From DASQZK01 sp963771005 (lineage in GTDB: Bacteria; Bacteroidota; Bacteroidia; Bacteroidales; GCA-2748055): a stretch of 64,000 nt of DNA. Shown here piece after piece: positions 9,195 through 18,051 of the stretch. Each line of letters begins with the position of its first letter. Positions within the stretch are counted from its first letter, which is position 1. The position numbers and the translations under genes were made by a program. The notes below the pieces were generated by a model. That model had not been told where the DNA came from and ran no database searches. It saw only the letters and a list, made by a program, of their open reading frames with translations. The DNA lies in assembly GCA_963771005.1 (NCBI GenBank), contig CAVYRO010000010.1, positions 434,001 through 498,000 on the forward strand, read 5' to 3'.

Positions 9195-9446
9195 ATTTAG
9201 TGTTTGCCAGAAAACTCGATGACCCTTCGGCTCCGCTCAGGGACCGGTCAATTAGATGAACGAAGAACTTTTCGGATGGGGGTAAGGCAGGCAAAAGGTC
9301 CTTCTTGCGAAAGTCACTGAATTTTAAATTAATACATAGGGGCCTTTTGCCTGCCTTACCACCACCGAAAAGTTCACCCTCTTGAATTAAGTCACCGGTC
9401 CCTGAGCGGAGCCGAAGGGTCATCGAGTTTTCTTTCTGATACTATT
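9195..9446. repeat. nested palindromic repeat, copy 2 (most complete)
   Basis: The element starts ATTTAGTGTTTGCCAGAAAA and ends at TCTGATACTATT. The outer arms (ACCCTTCGGCTCCGCTCAGG and its complement, extending through ACCGGT) enclose an inner palindrome starting GAACTTTTCGG. It fills most of the 393-nt gap between lipA and the SHOCT gene. No transposase is present, so it is MITE-like or REP-like. Confidence 0.85.
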
Positions 9447-9487
9447 CAGATGTACCGATGATTACATGTTGATCATGAAAGGCAGGA

Positions 9488-9706
9488 TCAGGTACTTGTC
9501 TTGCCTTTGAGTTCATCCATGAGCTTTTTGTATTCCTCCTCATTGATCTCGCCTTTCATCCGTTTATCTGACAGCAGCCTCATGGCATCATTATAATTCC
9601 GGTGAAACCGCCTGTTTCCCGAAGTGATCCATACGGCGATCCATACCAGGACGATCAGGACGAGTGCCCCGACCAGCCATCCCCACCATTGATTGAATGT
9701 GTCCAT
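9488..9706 (-). CDS. small SHOCT-domain membrane protein
   Basis: The product has 72 aa if translation starts at the ATG at 9706 (MDTFNQWWGW). An upstream ATG at 9748 would add 14 residues that look less natural. One transmembrane segment (about residues 10-28, WLVGALVLIVLVWIAVWI) is followed by a basic stretch. The C-terminal SHOCT domain reads LLSDKRMKGEINEEEYKKLMDELK. SHOCT domains occur at the ends of small membrane proteins and are thought to mediate oligomerisation or partner binding. No specific role can be inferred from the neighbours. Confidence 0.8.
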   Translation of the reverse strand: MDTFNQWWGWLVGALVLIVLVWIAVWITSGNRRFHRNYNDAMRLLSDKRMKGEINEEEYKKLMDELKGKTST

Positions 9707-9748
9707 AAACCGGATAAATAATACATTGGAAAGCGGTTTCCGATGCAC

Positions 9749-10099
9749 AGTCTTTTACCGGGCTGCGGTTACCACTTTTATTAAAACTGCATTACGCGTA
9801 AATTGTTTGACAGGTTAAGGAAGAACATGGAATGTATGAATAGGGAACACGGATTGGACGGATTCCGATGGCTATATGGCTATCGGAACGGATAACAAGG
9901 ATTTGGGTTTCGGTTCGCTTGAGAGAAGTTGGGGAGTAGTTGGAACGTTGTTTGAGAATTGTCGGCCAAATCACAAGAGGACGGTGAGGTGGCAGGGGTT
10001 TGAGAGCGGTTTAGGGTAAAAGGTCAGATGGATGATCACTGATTTTTTATACGGTTTGTCTTCTTTTTTATATCTTTCCAGACAAACACCAGCTATACT
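9749..10099. other. intergenic region with one dispersed repeat element
   Basis: No convincing gene was seen. It contains a copy (9841-9905) of the dispersed element with AACACGGATT, GACGGATTCCGATGG and GGCTATCGGAACGG words, also found near 53.1 kb. The rest should hold the promoters of the divergent SHOCT and GH26 genes, but no clear TTTG/TAnnTTTG pair was found. Confidence 0.6.
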
Positions 10100-12217
10100 A
10101 TGAGCAGAAAATATATGATTTTGCTGTTGGGTCTGGGCTGTGTCCATTTTACGGGAGCAGAAGGAAAAGCGGCCCCTCCGGTGCCGCCGTCAGCTGTTTT
10201 CAGCCCTTCGCCTCCGGGGCTCTCCCCTCATGATACCCTCACCTGTCCCGATCCGTCTCCCGAAGCCGTTGCCCTTTTCCGGTATCTTCACGATTTGTCG
10301 GGTAAGAAGATCCTCTCGGGACAGATGTGGGCTCCCTGGGGAGTGGACGAACTGAACTATCTGAAAACAACCACCGGCAAATTGCCGGCTGTCAGGGGGG
10401 CCGATCTGATCACTGAGAGTGCAAACAATAACGAGGTACAAAACGAGATAAACTGGTGGAAAAACGGCGGCATTCCGACGATCATGTGGCACTGGGGAGC
10501 TCCGGGTGTTGGCGAAGGATATGAGAACAGCAAGGTGGAGATCGACATCGATAAATGTTTCCAGGAAGGAACCGTTGAATATAATGAAATGTGGAGGGAA
10601 CTGAAGCTGAAAGCCGATCATCTCCAGGTTCTCCGTGATGCGAACGTCCCGGTGCTATGGCGGCCCCTCCATGAGCTCAACGGCAGCTGGTTCTGGTGGG
10701 GCAAGCAGGGTCCCGGGCGGTTTAAACTTCTGTGGCGGACGATGTATGACTACTTTGTTCATGAAAGGGGACTCAATAACCTGATCTGGGTGCTGTGTTA
10801 TACCGGATCACCTGATGCCGCCTGGTATCCGGGAGATGAATATGTAGACATTGCCGGTGCGGATACCTATGACGGGGGTGCCGATGTTCACCCGGACATG
10901 TACAATACGGTCCGCAGTATCACAGGGAGCAATACGGATCCGGTGGCTTACCATGAATGCGGTGTGCCACCTAACCCGGATCAGTGTATCAAACAGGGTG
11001 TGATGTGGTCGTGGTGGATGATATGGCATACCACCTGGCTAACCGGGAATGATCCCAGGTATCTTAACTATGTCTTTAATCATGAGCTGGTCATCACCCT
11101 GGATGAGGTTCCGGATATCATGGCGGTCTATGGATGGGACGAGTCGTGTAAACCAGCGTCAGTGCAGCCGTATATCCGGGTTGATGAGGGTGAATGGCAG
11201 GGTGGTAACACCCTTTTTACCGGCACCGGGTCAACAGTGACATTTAAACCCGTACCTGATATGTTTGGCAGCTGGAACTGGGCCGGATGTGGACTTTCAG
11301 GCACGGACACAATGCAAACTGCTTCCACCGGTACCAAATGTATATCGACCGCCGTCTTTACAAATAGCTGTGGTGCCGTGAGCTCGCAGACCTTCAATAT
11401 CATAAACGACTGCTCACCATACCTGGTCACTCCTTATGCCAGCGTCGGGGCGGATGACATGCAACAGACCTCACACGTCTATGTGAGTTTCCCGGCCACC
11501 GTCAGGATGGCACCCGAGGCTGCTGGTACAGGGACCTGGAGCTGGAACGGTTGCGGAACATCAGGGGATTCGAGGATCCAGGATCTGACCGTAACGGAAA
11601 CCTGCACGGCGGTGGCAAAATTCACAAACAATTGCGGTGAGACGGGTAGTGTGAGTTATTTGATCGCTCCCTGCTCACCTCCTCTTGTCAAACCTTATCT
11701 CCAGGTTTTCTATGGCATCTGGCAGGCAACCTCGGATATTACGGTGGACCCCGGCCAGCTCGTAACCATGAGCCCGCAACCTGTAACCGGGGGTACCTGG
11801 GAGTGGGCCGGCTGCGGCGTATCGGGGGTCTCCACCGCAAAATCGGTACGGCCCGACAGCTCATGCACCATTACTGCAACGTTTACGAGCGAATGCGGAA
11901 GCAGTAATTCAATCGATTTCAATCTTACCGTAAATAATCCGGGCGGAACCGGAATTTCCGCCCTCATAGCGGGAAAAGGGTTTTCTGTCTTTCCGTCTCC
12001 CTGCCGGGATCTTCTCTATCTGAAACCAGACCGCGCTACGGATCATCCGCCATTCCTCATCTCTGTCTATACTACCACGGGCGTACCGGTAATGCTGTCC
12101 GTTGCCGAAACCAGCGATATCTCCCTGGATGTTTCATCGCTCCTCCCGGACATTTACATCATCCGGGTCAGCAATGGCCTGATGAACAGGACGGAACGGT
12201 TCCTTAAGGTGGAGTAG
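10100..12217 (+). CDS. GH26-family secreted beta-mannanase-like protein with three repeats and T9SS signal
   Basis: This 705-aa secreted protein has a signal peptide at about residues 1-20. The GH26 barrel spans about 48-345, with acid/base E192 in WRPLHELNG and nucleophile E286 in YHECGVPP. GH26 enzymes mainly cleave beta-1,4-mannans, and some cleave mixed or xylan linkages. Three related modules of about 85 aa follow (353-437, 441-523, 527-612). Each has a W-x-W-x-GCG-x-SG core and a C-terminal TNxCG or SECG motif, probably Ig-like or carbohydrate-binding. The end, from residue 628 (FSVFPSPCRDLLYL to ERFLKVE), is a type A T9SS sorting domain, so the enzyme should be exported and anchored at the cell surface. 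Confidence 0.92.
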   Translation: MSRKYMILLLGLGCVHFTGAEGKAAPPVPPSAVFSPSPPGLSPHDTLTCPDPSPEAVALFRYLHDLSGKKILSGQMWAPWGVDELNYLKTTTGKLPAVRGADLITESANNNEVQNEINWWKNGGIPTIMWHWGAPGVGEGYENSKVEIDIDKCFQEGTVEYNEMWRELKLKADHLQVLRDANVPVLWRPLHELNGSWFWWGKQGPGRFKLLWRTMYDYFVHERGLNNLIWVLCYTGSPDAAWYPGDEYVDIAGADTYDGGADVHPDMYNTVRSITGSNTDPVAYHECGVPPNPDQCIKQGVMWSWWMIWHTTWLTGNDPRYLNYVFNHELVITLDEVPDIMAVYGWDESCKPASVQPYIRVDEGEWQGGNTLFTGTGSTVTFKPVPDMFGSWNWAGCGLSGTDTMQTASTGTKCISTAVFTNSCGAVSSQTFNIINDCSPYLVTPYASVGADDMQQTSHVYVSFPATVRMAPEAAGTGTWSWNGCGTSGDSRIQDLTVTETCTAVAKFTNNCGETGSVSYLIAPCSPPLVKPYLQVFYGIWQATSDITVDPGQLVTMSPQPVTGGTWEWAGCGVSGVSTAKSVRPDSSCTITATFTSECGSSNSIDFNLTVNNPGGTGISALIAGKGFSVFPSPCRDLLYLKPDRATDHPPFLISVYTTTGVPVMLSVAETSDISLDVSSLLPDIYIIRVSNGLMNRTERFLKVE

Positions 12218-12360
12218 TGATCACGAACAGGAGATCCCGGATTTACACTCGTTAATTTGCTTTACTGGCACTGCCGTATGTAAATTGCCTTCAAAATTAT
12301 GCTTGAAGAATTAATTTTTTTTTAAAAATGATGACCTTCAACACTGAAATCAGCATTACT

Positions 12361-12489
12361 AAATAGTATCAGAACCCTTCGGCTTCGCTCAGGGACCGGT
12401 TAATTCGATGAACGAAAAGTTCACCCTCTTGAATGAAGTCACCGGTCCCTGAGCCGAAGGGTCATCGAGTTTTCTGGCAAACACTAAAT
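12361..12489. repeat. nested palindromic repeat, copy 3 (short form without inner palindrome)
   Basis: This 129-bp copy keeps the outer arms (ACCCTTCGGCTTCGCTCAGG, then GGTCCCTGAGCCGAAGGGT) and both end sequences (AATAGTATCAGA and TTTTCTGGCAAACACTAAAT). It lacks most of the inner palindrome. It is inverted relative to copy 2 and lies just upstream of a sulfatase gene. Confidence 0.85.
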
Positions 12490-12499
12490 ATTTCCGATC

Positions 12500-14077
12500 A
12501 TGAAGAAAAAGACAGATGACCGAACCTCCTTTTACCTGAAAACTGTTGCGGGATTCACCGGTCTCACAGTTCTTTGCAGCCTCACAGCGGGAACAAATCC
12601 GGGGCAACCGGCGAAAAAGACGAACCGGCCGAATATCCTCTTCATTTGTTCCGACCAGCATTCCTATAAATACGCCGGCTTTGCGGGTCATCCCATTGTT
12701 CAGACGCCCAATCTCGACCGGCTGGCACAGGAAGGTACCGTCTTTACCGCTGCCTATTCCGCAGCACCCGTCTGTGTGCCCGGCAGGGCAAGCCTCATGA
12801 CCGGCATGTATCCTTCCGATGTCGGTTCATACTGCAACAGCACAGTCTGGGACGGATCCTATCCAGTGTGGGGGACCTATTTCAGGGATCACGGATACCG
12901 CACTTTTGCATTTGGGAAACTGGACCTGGATGATACGCTGCCAACAGGTTTTGACACGACGCCCTCTGAAAATGGCCATAAACATAACCCGGATATTACT
13001 TCGCTTTTCAGAATGCCACTTTGTTACCGGATTGATGAACGGGACCAGGTCGACGGTCATGAAAGAAATGACTACTCCATCAATGATCGGAAAGTAACCC
13101 GGGAAGCGCTGGAATTTATGACCGGGGAAGCACAGAAACCCGGCGCACCATGGCTTTTATACCTGGGATATGTTCAGCCCCACCCGGCATTTGCGGCGCT
13201 TGATACCTTCTATGAAAAATACTATCCCGACAATGTTGATATGCCTGAGGTGAGCAATGAGGAATTGGAGGGTCTGAATATGGTGTACCAGGAGCTGCGG
13301 CATTTTAAACGGATCGCCACTCCCATCGACAGGGAAAAGATAAAAAGAGCCCGGTCGGGATATTACGGTATGATAACAGAACTGGATGAATCCATTGGGA
13401 AGGTGATCCGGGCCCTGAAGGAAACCGGCCAGTACAGCAATACCCTCATCATTTATACATCCGATCACGGTGAGAGTCTCGGCGAGCATGGGCTCTGGCT
13501 GAAAAACAACTTGTACGACTGCGCGATTCGAATACCGCTCATTATATCAGGTCCCGGCATTCCGGCAAATAACAGGTTTGATACGCCGGTTTCACAGATC
13601 GATCTTACGCCCACAATGCTCGATCATGCCCGCATCGAAAAGCCTTCCTATCTGAGAGGAAAATCATTCGACCGGTTTTTCACTCCCGGGAAGGCCGGTG
13701 TTGATAACGTTGTTTATGCTGAAAATCATTCCGAGGGTAACTGCACCGGGTCATTCATGATCCGGAAAGGGGACTGGAAATATATCTGGTTTTCAGAATA
13801 TGGAGAATTGCTTTTTAATCTCGCGGATGATCCCGGTGAGAAGAAGGATCTCTCCGGATCTTCGGCTTATACTGATGTGAAGGAAGAAATGCGGAGAGAG
13901 CTGTACAGCCGGATCGATCCGGAGAAGATCACCCGGGAAGCATTCCGGAAACAAAAGGCCATGCTGGATTCACTGGCTGCGAATGAAACGCAGGAACAGC
14001 TATATGATCTTTTTAAAGGCAGGCTGGGGGAAGGACAAGCAGGGATCCTGTCCGAACGGCTCAAAGGCGAATACTGA
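12500..14077 (+). CDS. S1-family sulfatase
   Basis: This 525-aa sulfatase removes sulfate esters from glycans or small molecules. Signatures: metal-binding ICSDQH at 49-54, the formylglycine motif CVPGR at 92-96 (C92 is the residue converted by the maturation enzyme), MTGMYPS, the distal metal site YTSDHGESLGEHG, and a C-terminal substrate region with GDWKYIW. The N-terminus (FYLKTVAGFTGLTVLCSLTAG) is a plausible signal peptide. The family covers aryl, choline and glycan sulfatases, and the exact subfamily cannot be set by eye. A second sulfatase is at 19354, so sulfated glycans are likely substrates of this region. A palindromic repeat ends 10 nt before the start codon. Confidence 0.92.
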   Translation: MKKKTDDRTSFYLKTVAGFTGLTVLCSLTAGTNPGQPAKKTNRPNILFICSDQHSYKYAGFAGHPIVQTPNLDRLAQEGTVFTAAYSAAPVCVPGRASLMTGMYPSDVGSYCNSTVWDGSYPVWGTYFRDHGYRTFAFGKLDLDDTLPTGFDTTPSENGHKHNPDITSLFRMPLCYRIDERDQVDGHERNDYSINDRKVTREALEFMTGEAQKPGAPWLLYLGYVQPHPAFAALDTFYEKYYPDNVDMPEVSNEELEGLNMVYQELRHFKRIATPIDREKIKRARSGYYGMITELDESIGKVIRALKETGQYSNTLIIYTSDHGESLGEHGLWLKNNLYDCAIRIPLIISGPGIPANNRFDTPVSQIDLTPTMLDHARIEKPSYLRGKSFDRFFTPGKAGVDNVVYAENHSEGNCTGSFMIRKGDWKYIWFSEYGELLFNLADDPGEKKDLSGSSAYTDVKEEMRRELYSRIDPEKITREAFRKQKAMLDSLAANETQEQLYDLFKGRLGEGQAGILSERLKGEY

Positions 14078-14415
14078 GCTACGGGTTCCGCGCAAACCGG
14101 CAAAAATCGGGTGTTTTACGGTGGGTATCGGGGTAGGTATTCGCATCGCTGATCCGGGAGAATCTCCAGTCAGTATTCATTTAGATGAATTCACCACAGT
14201 ACAGCACAAGTCCTGCTCAGATCCTGCAGGAGTTGAAAATAGCGAGGATCCGGGAACCGAAAAAAGTAACGGAATCTTATGGAAAGTATTTTTTTTCCTT
14301 TGGATGTGCCTCATTCAGTCGTTAATGTATAATTTTGGGGAGAAATTTGAAACTAAAGGGTTGTGGGATGAAAAAACATCCTTAAGCAGTCCTTCAGGTA
14401 ACAGGAAGAGTTTAG
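14078..14415 (+). other. intergenic region; possible -7 element before the Nramp-like gene
   Basis: No gene was recognised in these 338 nt. TAATTTTG at 14330-14337 matches the Bacteroidota -7 consensus TAnnTTTG, about 80 nt before the start of the transporter gene. No TTTG is seen at the usual 19-21 nt spacing, so the promoter call is weak. Confidence 0.35.
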
Positions 14416-15654
14416 ATGAACAAAAACGAAAATAGATCCGGAAGCGGGGTTTTTTATTCTTTGAGGAACTGGATAGGATCACTCGGACCAGCCATTATCA
14501 CGGCTGCCCTGGTTTTCGGTCCGGGAAGCCTGACAATTACTTCAAAACTGGGGGCAATATACGGGTATTCCCTTCTCTGGGTGGTGGTCCTCGCAACAAT
14601 CCTGATGATCGCCTTTACCCGGATGGGAGCCAGGATCGGGATCGCCACAGACCGGTCGCTCCTGAAAACCATGCAGGAAAAATGGGGAAAGGCAGTGCCC
14701 TTATTTTTGGGTATCGGGTTTCTCCTTCTCACCTCATCATTTCAGGCCGGAAATTCCATCGGAGCCGGGGTAGCCCTTTCCGAATTTTTTCATTCGGGTT
14801 CATCACTTCCCTGGATCATTATGATCACTTTGTTGGGAATTTCACTCCTGTTTTTCAAATCTTTCTACAAGATACTTGAGAAGGTAATGCTTCTTATGGT
14901 AGGGCTGATGCTGGTCTCCTTCCTGTTCACGGTGATTATTTCAGGACCTGCCGTGGCGGATCTTCTTAAGGGTCTCATTCCATCCCTGCCCCCGGGTTCA
15001 CTTATCCTTGTGGTGGCCCTCACCGCTTCGAGCTTTTCGATTGGTGGAGCTTTCTACCAGTCCTACCTCGTCCAGGCGCGGGGATGGAGAAGGGAGGAAA
15101 GATCCAAGGTGTTACGGGAAAGTTTTTCAGGGATCATGGTACTGGGATTCATCTCGGCAATGATCCTGATTAGTTCGGCTGCGATCCTGCGCCCCCTGAA
15201 TATTCAGGTAACTTCAGCCTCCGATATGGGAAAGGCCCTTGAACCCCTTTTCGGCCGGTTTGCCAGTTCGGTATTCATGGTAGGACTTTTCGGGGCGTCT
15301 TTTTCCTCCCTTATTGGAAACGCAACCATAGGGGGGAGTATTTTTGCTGAGGCAGTTTTCTCAACCAGCGACTTGAACAATAAAAAAGTGAAGTTCATGA
15401 TCATGCTGGTTATGATATTCGGTGCGTTAATTTCCGTGATCTTTGGGAAATCTCCCCTCGAGCTCATCGTCTTCGCCCAGGGTCTGACCATTTTTATCGT
15501 TCCCTTCATCGGTGTTGCCCTCTTCGTCATTGCAAACAATAGTAAGATCATGGGCGATCTTGTTAACAGGACCGGATCGAAGATTTTCGGTATCATTGGG
15601 CTGATCGTACTGTTCTGTCTGGCTGTGGGAAATTTTATCAAGGTATTTCTCTGA
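14416..15654 (+). CDS. Nramp-family transporter lacking the canonical metal-binding motifs
   Basis: This 412-aa membrane protein has about 11 hydrophobic segments and the Nramp fold pattern. In classical Nramp proteins transmembrane helix 1 carries DPGN and helix 6 carries MPH, which bind Mn2+ or Fe2+. Here helix 1 reads FGPGSLT (GPGS at 35-38), and the helix 6 region reads FSIGGAFYQSYLVQ, without MPH. A manganese or iron role is therefore doubtful. The next genes on the strand are an SDR dehydrogenase, a DapA-like aldolase and a serine hydrolase, so it may import another cation or an organic acid for that pathway (inference). The start ATG is the first in frame and gives a short polar N-terminus. 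Confidence 0.82.
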   Translation: MNKNENRSGSGVFYSLRNWIGSLGPAIITAALVFGPGSLTITSKLGAIYGYSLLWVVVLATILMIAFTRMGARIGIATDRSLLKTMQEKWGKAVPLFLGIGFLLLTSSFQAGNSIGAGVALSEFFHSGSSLPWIIMITLLGISLLFFKSFYKILEKVMLLMVGLMLVSFLFTVIISGPAVADLLKGLIPSLPPGSLILVVALTASSFSIGGAFYQSYLVQARGWRREERSKVLRESFSGIMVLGFISAMILISSAAILRPLNIQVTSASDMGKALEPLFGRFASSVFMVGLFGASFSSLIGNATIGGSIFAEAVFSTSDLNNKKVKFMIMLVMIFGALISVIFGKSPLELIVFAQGLTIFIVPFIGVALFVIANNSKIMGDLVNRTGSKIFGIIGLIVLFCLAVGNFIKVFL

Positions 15655-15716
15655 GAGTTAGTATGGTTAAGGACTGCTACCTGATCATTTAATATAAAAG
15701 AAATGAAATCCACATT

Positions 15717-15898
15717 TTTGATGACAAAACAAAGGTAATTTTACAATAATCGATAATGTGGGTTCCATTATACCTTTAAAATCAAAATTGTTACATAATG
15801 AACCCCACATGATTGATGGCAACACAAAGGTAACTTGATAATAATCGGTCATGTGGGCTCCATTATACCTTTAAAATCAAAATTGTTATATAATGAAA
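15717..15898 (+). repeat. tandem 95-bp duplication of the leader and start region of the SDR gene
   Basis: Two near-identical units, period 95 nt, share ACAAAGGTAA, ATGTGGG, TCCATTATACCTTTAAAATC and AAAATTGTTA(T/C)ATAATGAA. The second unit ends with the real ATG of the next gene at 15893. The first unit ends in an equivalent ATG that opens a four-codon frame (ATG AAC CCC ACA TGA). The duplicated segment includes TACCTTTA, close to a -7 element, so promoter and leader may both be doubled. Confidence 0.85.
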
Positions 15899-16909
15899 TC
15901 GATAGAAGAGCTTGAACTTAAATTGTCGGAACCCTCGGAATCCCTGGTAAAGGATATAAGCCGGGTGAAGGGAGATATCATTATCCTGGGCGCCGGGGGC
16001 AAAATGGGACCAAGCCTGGCTAAACTCGCTGTTCGTGCCATTCGTGAAGCCGGGATTAAAAAACGCGTGATCGGGGTATCCAGGTTCTCCGAAAGCGGAC
16101 TTAAGGAAGACCTCGAAAAGAACGGGGTGGAAACCATTTCCATCGACCTGCTCGACGATGAGAAGCTCCAGGAACTTCCCGAAACAGAGAATGTCATTTA
16201 TATGGCTGGTAAAAAATTCGGGACCTTCGGGAATGAGCATTTTACGTGGGCCATGAATACCTATTTGCCGGCAAGGGTATGTACCCGGTTCAGGAAGTCC
16301 CGGATCGTGGTATTTTCCTCCGGGAACATCTATCCCTATGTCCCCGTAGGTACGGGAGGTGCCACCGAGGAGATGCCGCTCTCCCCCTATGGCGAATATG
16401 CTATGACCTGCCTGGGGCGCGAAAGGATGTTTACGCATTTCTCCCATGAATACAATATTCCCATGCTCATGTTCAGGCTGAACTATGCCATCGACATGCG
16501 TTACGGCACCCTCCTTGAGATCGCCAGGCTGGTTTACGGGGAAGAGCCTATAGATATAAGTAACGGCCATATGAACGTGATCTGGCAGGGCGATGCCAAC
16601 GAAATAGCCATCCGCTCCCTCCTGATCTGCAGCGTTCCACCAAAAATCCTGAATGTGACTGGTCCAGAGACCATCTCCATTAGATGGATCGCCAGTGAGT
16701 TCGGCCGGATGTTCAACAAAAAACCGGTCATCCTTAATGAGGAAGCTCCTACCTCCCTGTTGAGCAATGCTTCACAGTGCCACCGGATCTTCGGGTATCC
16801 GCGGGTTTCGCTGCGGGAGATGATGGAAATGACAGCCGAATGGGTTGAAAATAACGGTGAGATCAGCAATAAGCCCACGCATTTCCAGGAAAGGACAGGT
16901 AACTATTAA
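15893..16909 (+). CDS. NAD-dependent epimerase/dehydratase-like SDR with altered active site
   Basis: This 338-aa extended SDR has a Rossmann motif GAGGKMG at about 33-39. The usual catalytic region reads SPYGEYAMTCLGRERMF: the tyrosine is present, but the lysine of YxxxK is not in its normal place (YAMTC). Either the family uses a different residue or the protein is not a classical dehydrogenase. FSSGNIYPYVPV corresponds to the serine loop, and NVTGPETISIRW to the C-terminal substrate domain. It lies 32 nt before a DapA-like aldolase and after an Nramp-like transporter, suggesting catabolism of a sugar acid or related carbonyl compound. The upstream leader is tandemly duplicated. Confidence 0.8.
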   Translation: MKSIEELELKLSEPSESLVKDISRVKGDIIILGAGGKMGPSLAKLAVRAIREAGIKKRVIGVSRFSESGLKEDLEKNGVETISIDLLDDEKLQELPETENVIYMAGKKFGTFGNEHFTWAMNTYLPARVCTRFRKSRIVVFSSGNIYPYVPVGTGGATEEMPLSPYGEYAMTCLGRERMFTHFSHEYNIPMLMFRLNYAIDMRYGTLLEIARLVYGEEPIDISNGHMNVIWQGDANEIAIRSLLICSVPPKILNVTGPETISIRWIASEFGRMFNKKPVILNEEAPTSLLSNASQCHRIFGYPRVSLREMMEMTAEWVENNGEISNKPTHFQERTGNY

Positions 16910-16941
16910 ATCAAAGCGATCATCATAAAAAATTTACAGAT

Positions 16942-18015
16942 ATGAATACTTTGACGAAAGAAAAGAAGGAATTTTTGCAGGAAGGAACCGTGATACCTGC
17001 CCATCCGCTGGCACTGGATAAAAACAGGAAGCTCGATGAGGAGAGACAGCGGCTGCTTACAAGGTATTATATAGCAAGCGGGGCCGGCGGATTGGCCGTT
17101 GGCGTTCATACTACGCAGTTTGCCATCCGCGATAAAAACATAGGGCTGTTCGAGCCTGTGCTGAAGTTGGCCGCCGGAGAGGTTTCACAGGCCGGGCTTA
17201 CCCGTCCGTTCCTTAAAGTAGCGGGCATTTTAGGTAATACGGACCAGGCGGTGAGCGAAGCCGAACTTGCCGTCAGGTATGGTTACGATCTGGGGCTTCT
17301 GAGCGTCAGCGGCCTGAATGATCTTTCCGAAAAACAACTCATTAAGAGAGCCGAAAAGGTTATGGAGATCATCCCCGTTTTTGGTTTTTATCTTCAGCCG
17401 GCTGCAGGGGGCAGGTTGCTAAGTTTTGATTTCTGGAAGGACCTGGCTCAGCTTCCCAATGTGGAGGCGATCAAGATGGCGCCCTTTAACAGGTACCAGA
17501 CCATCGATGTGGTGAGGGCTGTATGCTTCTCCCCGAGATACAGGGATATCGCCCTTTACACGGGTAATGACGACAATATTCTTAACGATCTGCTGACCAC
17601 ATTCCGGTTCAATGTGAACGGGGAGTCCCGGGAAAAGGAAATCGTTGGCGGACTTCTCGGCCATTGGGCTGTATGGACGAAAAAGGCAGTATCACTTCTT
17701 GCCGAGGTCAAAAAACTTAAAAAATCAGGAAATGCCATACCGGAAGAATTTCTTACCCGCGGCATATCGGTAACCGATGCGAATGCCGTGATCTTCGATG
17801 CAGCCCACAATTTTGCGGGATGCATTCCCGGAATTCATGAGATCCTGAGGCGGCAGGGTCTTCTCGAAGGAACCTGGTGCCTCAACCCGGAAGAAGTGAT
17901 GTCGGAAGGGCAGGATAGGGAAATTGACAGGATCTACCGGGATTATCCCGGACTGAACGATGATGCCTTTGTCAGTGAACACCTGGAGGAATGGTTGGCT
18001 GCAGCAGGAAAATAA
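16942..18015 (+). CDS. dihydrodipicolinate synthase (DapA)-family aldolase/lyase
   Basis: This 357-aa protein has a class I aldolase barrel. The likely Schiff-base lysine is K178 (VEAIKMAPF), and Y150 (GFYLQP) aligns with the catalytic tyrosine of the family. The family includes N-acetylneuraminate lyase, KDG aldolase and related enzymes. It is longer than DapA itself (about 290 aa) and lies in a catabolic-looking cluster, so lysine synthesis is unlikely. The N-terminal EGTVIPAHPLALD corresponds to the family's first strand. It is probably co-transcribed with the SDR (32 nt) and the serine hydrolase (36 nt). Confidence 0.85.
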   Translation: MNTLTKEKKEFLQEGTVIPAHPLALDKNRKLDEERQRLLTRYYIASGAGGLAVGVHTTQFAIRDKNIGLFEPVLKLAAGEVSQAGLTRPFLKVAGILGNTDQAVSEAELAVRYGYDLGLLSVSGLNDLSEKQLIKRAEKVMEIIPVFGFYLQPAAGGRLLSFDFWKDLAQLPNVEAIKMAPFNRYQTIDVVRAVCFSPRYRDIALYTGNDDNILNDLLTTFRFNVNGESREKEIVGGLLGHWAVWTKKAVSLLAEVKKLKKSGNAIPEEFLTRGISVTDANAVIFDAAHNFAGCIPGIHEILRRQGLLEGTWCLNPEEVMSEGQDREIDRIYRDYPGLNDDAFVSEHLEEWLAAAGK

Positions 18016-18051
18016 CCCATGTCTCTTTACCATTATAAAAATTTATAGCGC

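Noticed and set aside
12389..12691. minus-strand frame across repeat copy 3
   Set aside because: Half of it is the palindromic repeat and the rest is antisense to the sulfatase.
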